In this document: positions 61,575 to 64,000 of the stretch, piece after piece
Position numbering within the stretch: the stretch's first letter is position 1
Layout of the letters: the number at the start of each line of letters is the position of its first letter
Assembly (NCBI RefSeq): GCF_046156175.1
Contig: NZ_JAYLVL010000003.1
Location: 434,001 to 498,000, forward strand
DNA: 64,000 nucleotides
Direction of reading: 5' to 3'
Origin: Lacisediminihabitans sp046156175
GTDB lineage: Bacteria > Actinomycetota > Actinomycetes > Actinomycetales > Microbacteriaceae
Position numbers and translations under genes: made by a program
Notes under the pieces: model-generated
Database searches by the model: none
What the model was told of the DNA's origin: nothing
What the model saw: the letters and a program-made list of their open reading frames with translations, nothing else

Positions 61575-62639
61575 ATGCGCACGAAGAGAATTCTGATCAT
61601 CGCCACCGCCGCAGCGGCACTGCTGGTGGCGGGGGCTGCCGCCCCGGCATTCGCCGGAAGCGAAGGCCACGGCCACGATGACCCCGGCCATGGTTCGGAC
61701 CGCGCCAGCCTGAGTTTCGGAGTCATCGGCGATGTGCCGTACGGAGCCGCCGAGATCGCGGCCTTCCCGTCGTACGTCCAAGACCTCAACGCGCACAAAG
61801 AACTCTCCTTCGTCGGCCATGTCGGCGACATCAAGAACGGATCGTCGGTCTGCTCCGACGAGTACTTCGCGAGCATCAGAAGCAACTTCGACAGCTTCCG
61901 CCTGCCTCTGGTCTATACCCCCGGCGACAACGAATGGACCGACTGCCACCGTGCCAACAACGGCGCCTACAACCCGCTGGAGCGCCTTGCCGCGGTGCGG
62001 AAGACCTTCTTCCCGCGCCCCGGTGTGACGCTCGGAGCACCGATGAGAGTCGACTCGCAGGCGCGGTCCGGCTTCCCCGAGAACGTCGACTTCCGTAAGA
62101 ATGACATCTCCTTCACGGCGGTCAACATTCCCGGAAGCGACAACTCGCTCCTCCCCTGGTCCGGCCTCGGCCAGACGACACCGACACCCGAGCAGGTGGC
62201 GGAGGTGCAGGCGCGCACCCAGGCCGACATCCGCCAGCTCACCGAGACCTTCCAGGATGCCCGTCGTCACCATGACCGCGCGGTGGTCGTGATGACCCAG
62301 GCCGACATGTTCGACCCGACGGGGACCGATCCCGCACCATCCGACTATGCGGCCTTCACCCCGCTGGTGAAGACGCTCATCGAACAGGCGAACACCTTCG
62401 GCGGCCCGGTGTACCTGATCAACGGCGACAGTCACGTCTTCAACGAGGACCACCCCCTGGCCAGCGGATCCTCATGGCTCACGTTCTACGGCCAGTCGAC
62501 CGCCGCGACCAACCTCACGCGCCTCACCGTTGACGGTTCCGCGAACGCGCAGGACTGGCTCAAGGCGACCGAGGCTCCGCGGGGAGCGACGACGCCGCTC
62601 ATCTTCGAGCGCGTGCCGTTCACCCACCCCGCGTCCTGA
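61575..62639 (+). CDS. Secreted calcineurin-like metallophosphoesterase
   Basis: A 354-residue secreted enzyme: Sec signal (IATAAAALLVAGAAAPAFAG), a His/Asp-rich linker and the metallophosphoesterase motifs GVIGDVPYG, VGHVGDIKNG, TPGDNEWTDC and LINGDSHVF, which supply the two-metal site. It hydrolyses an extracellular phosphoester of unknown identity. GGAGGA precedes the ATG. A strong hairpin follows the stop. Confidence 0.88.
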   Translation: MRTKRILIIATAAAALLVAGAAAPAFAGSEGHGHDDPGHGSDRASLSFGVIGDVPYGAAEIAAFPSYVQDLNAHKELSFVGHVGDIKNGSSVCSDEYFASIRSNFDSFRLPLVYTPGDNEWTDCHRANNGAYNPLERLAAVRKTFFPRPGVTLGAPMRVDSQARSGFPENVDFRKNDISFTAVNIPGSDNSLLPWSGLGQTTPTPEQVAEVQARTQADIRQLTETFQDARRHHDRAVVVMTQADMFDPTGTDPAPSDYAAFTPLVKTLIEQANTFGGPVYLINGDSHVFNEDHPLASGSSWLTFYGQSTAATNLTRLTVDGSANAQDWLKATEAPRGATTPLIFERVPFTHPAS

Positions 62640-62648
62640 GCCAGGCTG

Positions 62649-62680
62649 GCGCCGGGTCCGCGATCGCTGCGGCCCGGCGC
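62649..62680 (+). terminator. Terminator hairpin after the phosphoesterase gene
   Basis: GCGCCGGG + CCGC pair with GCGG + CCCGGCGC (12 bp, one bulged T, seven-base loop) starting 9 bases after the stop. No T run follows. Confidence 0.6.
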
Positions 62681-62825
62681 AGCCTCAGAGCCAGGATGCT
62701 CGTCACGGTCACCCAGAACAGCCACGGGAAGGTCGTGAAGGGCGCGACTCGATCGCGTCGGCGGTCATCGTCGGCCTGCCTGCTGCGCACCTTCCGGGCC
62801 CCGAGCGGCACACTAGCGTTGAGCC

Positions 62826-63725
62826 ATGACCGACCGCCAGCATCTGACCCGCGCACTCTGGACCCTGTTCGAGCCGATCCATGCCGTCGCGTACTTCGCT
62901 CCCGAGGCGCGTGAAGCGTTCGCCGCCGCGGGGCTCCCCCGCTACTGGGACGGCTACTTCGCCGGTCGTGCCGCCCCCCTCGGAGCCATCGGTGCGGCAC
63001 CCGTCACAGCCATCTTCAGCGGATTCGCACCCTCCCTCGTCGAGCGGGCATTGCCTGCGGTCTGGGAGACAGTGACTCCGGCTGCCGCCCTCGAAGCCCG
63101 CTCGATCGGTGCGGCCGCGAGTCTGCGCAGCCTCCTTCCCGACACCGGGGCGGTGGCCCGCGCCGCCGACGCTCTCTCGGATGTCGCCGCGCACGCCGAC
63201 ACGGTCGGGCGCCCCCTCGCCGCGGCCAACCGCGCGCTGCCGACCGAGCAGGATCCCTACCGTCGGCTCTGGCAGGCGACGGCGACACTCCGTGAGCATC
63301 GGGGTGACGGCCACGTGATCGCTCTCGTCGCGGGAGAGATCGCCGGGCTGTCGACCATCCTGCTCCGGAGCGGCCTCGACCTCGACGCGACAGCCATGCA
63401 GCGCTCACGAGGCTGGTCGGACGACGAGTGGCAGACCGCTCTCGGTGATCTGAGGCGTGACGATCTCATCGATGGCGATGGCCGCACCACCGCTCAGGGC
63501 ACGGCCGCCCTTGCCACGGCGGAACACCTGACGAACGCGCTCGCCGTCGGCCCCGTCGCGCACCTCGACGATGCCGGTTTTCGCGAGCTGGCGGTGATCC
63601 TCCGGCCCCTGGCGACCGCGGTCGGCACACTGTTCCCCTACCCGAATCCGATCGGGATGCCCGAACCGTGGGATCCGGAGTCCGACCCACTGGCCGCGCG
63701 GATCCCGCGGGAGCCCCGGGCCTGA
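62826..63725 (+). CDS. SCO6745-like helical protein
   Basis: A 299-residue helical protein of the actinobacterial SCO6745/SalK-like family. It opens with LTRALWTLFEPIHAVAYFAPEAREAF and contains YWDGYFAGRAAPLG, a segment typical of the family, and a winged-helix-like C-terminal part (GWSDDEWQTALGDLRRDDLI). The biochemical role is unknown. TAGCGT at 62814-62819 lies six bases before the ATG (leaderless). Convergent with the ABC-F gene four bases away. Confidence 0.82.
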   Translation: MTDRQHLTRALWTLFEPIHAVAYFAPEAREAFAAAGLPRYWDGYFAGRAAPLGAIGAAPVTAIFSGFAPSLVERALPAVWETVTPAAALEARSIGAAASLRSLLPDTGAVARAADALSDVAAHADTVGRPLAAANRALPTEQDPYRRLWQATATLREHRGDGHVIALVAGEIAGLSTILLRSGLDLDATAMQRSRGWSDDEWQTALGDLRRDDLIDGDGRTTAQGTAALATAEHLTNALAVGPVAHLDDAGFRELAVILRPLATAVGTLFPYPNPIGMPEPWDPESDPLAARIPREPRA

Positions 63726-63729
63726 CGGG

Positions 63730-64000
<271 letters not shown>

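Noticed and set aside
62640..62825. Minus-strand coding-like piece with FTTFPWLFWVTVTSILAL
   Set aside because: One hydrophobic stretch in a short frame without a start or ribosome site, overlapping a terminator hairpin; too little to call a gene.

Overview
The window is high-GC actinobacterial DNA, most likely Microbacteriaceae (a Leifsonia/Cryobacterium-like genus). I infer this from the gene families (AdnAB-type helicase-nucleases, DUF3107, DUF3117, actinobacterial DapD/DapE, MshB-like deacetylase, 7Fe ferredoxin), the frequent GTG/TTG starts, and local gene order resembling two Mycobacterium tuberculosis blocks as I remember them (Rv3201c-Rv3211 and Rv1170-Rv1232c). No rRNA, tRNA, phage, insertion sequence or CRISPR array was seen.

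Layout. 1-1.1 kb: start of an MFS transporter divergent from a LysR regulator. 1.2-10.5 kb: AdnB- and AdnA-like helicase-nucleases, DUF3107, a small membrane protein, a ferritin-fold protein, and a DEAD-box RNA helicase behind a structured leader. 10.6-13.8 kb: a tightly overlapping four-gene cassette (WXG100-sized protein, large toxin-like protein, candidate immunity protein, SseB-like protein). 13.8-18.9 kb: PHP phosphatase, EEP-family protein, TetR regulator, Xaa-Pro aminopeptidase, general stress protein. 18.9-25.3 kb: MgtE-N/CBS protein, DUF1003, Mrp, a 38-residue membrane protein, LysR, SDR, TatB, O-methyltransferase, DUF3117. 25.3-32.6 kb: PIG-V-like mannosyltransferase, dapE, dapD, gltA, dapC, fdxA and an mshB-like fusion, covering most of the succinylase lysine/DAP branch. 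32.7-36.1 kb: efeUOB iron uptake behind an iron box. 36.1-38.6 kb: lipoprotein and typA. 38.7-47.7 kb: oligopeptide ABC transporter with two binding proteins, two permeases and one fused double ATPase, interrupted by an antisense PH-like gene. 47.9-49.2 kb: CPBP protein and repeat-rich DNA. 49.2-53.8 kb: gcvT-gcvH-gcvP under a tandem glycine riboswitch. 53.9-64 kb: membrane protein, aldo/keto reductase, Lon-N domain protein, J-domain protein, SulP transporter, secreted beta-helix protein, DoxX-like protein, secreted phosphoesterase, SCO6745-like protein and the end of an ABC-F ATPase.

Two pervasive patterns stand out. About twenty genes have a TANNNT box 6-8 bases before the start codon, which predicts leaderless mRNAs and helped choose starts. 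Several genes carry short tandem duplications that include or immediately follow the stop codon. The strongest candidates for new biology are the leaderless 17-codon upstream ORF whose stop lies in the loop of a terminator-like hairpin before the DEAD-box helicase (whose own start appears non-AUG), and the toxin-like cassette at 10.6-13.8 kb.
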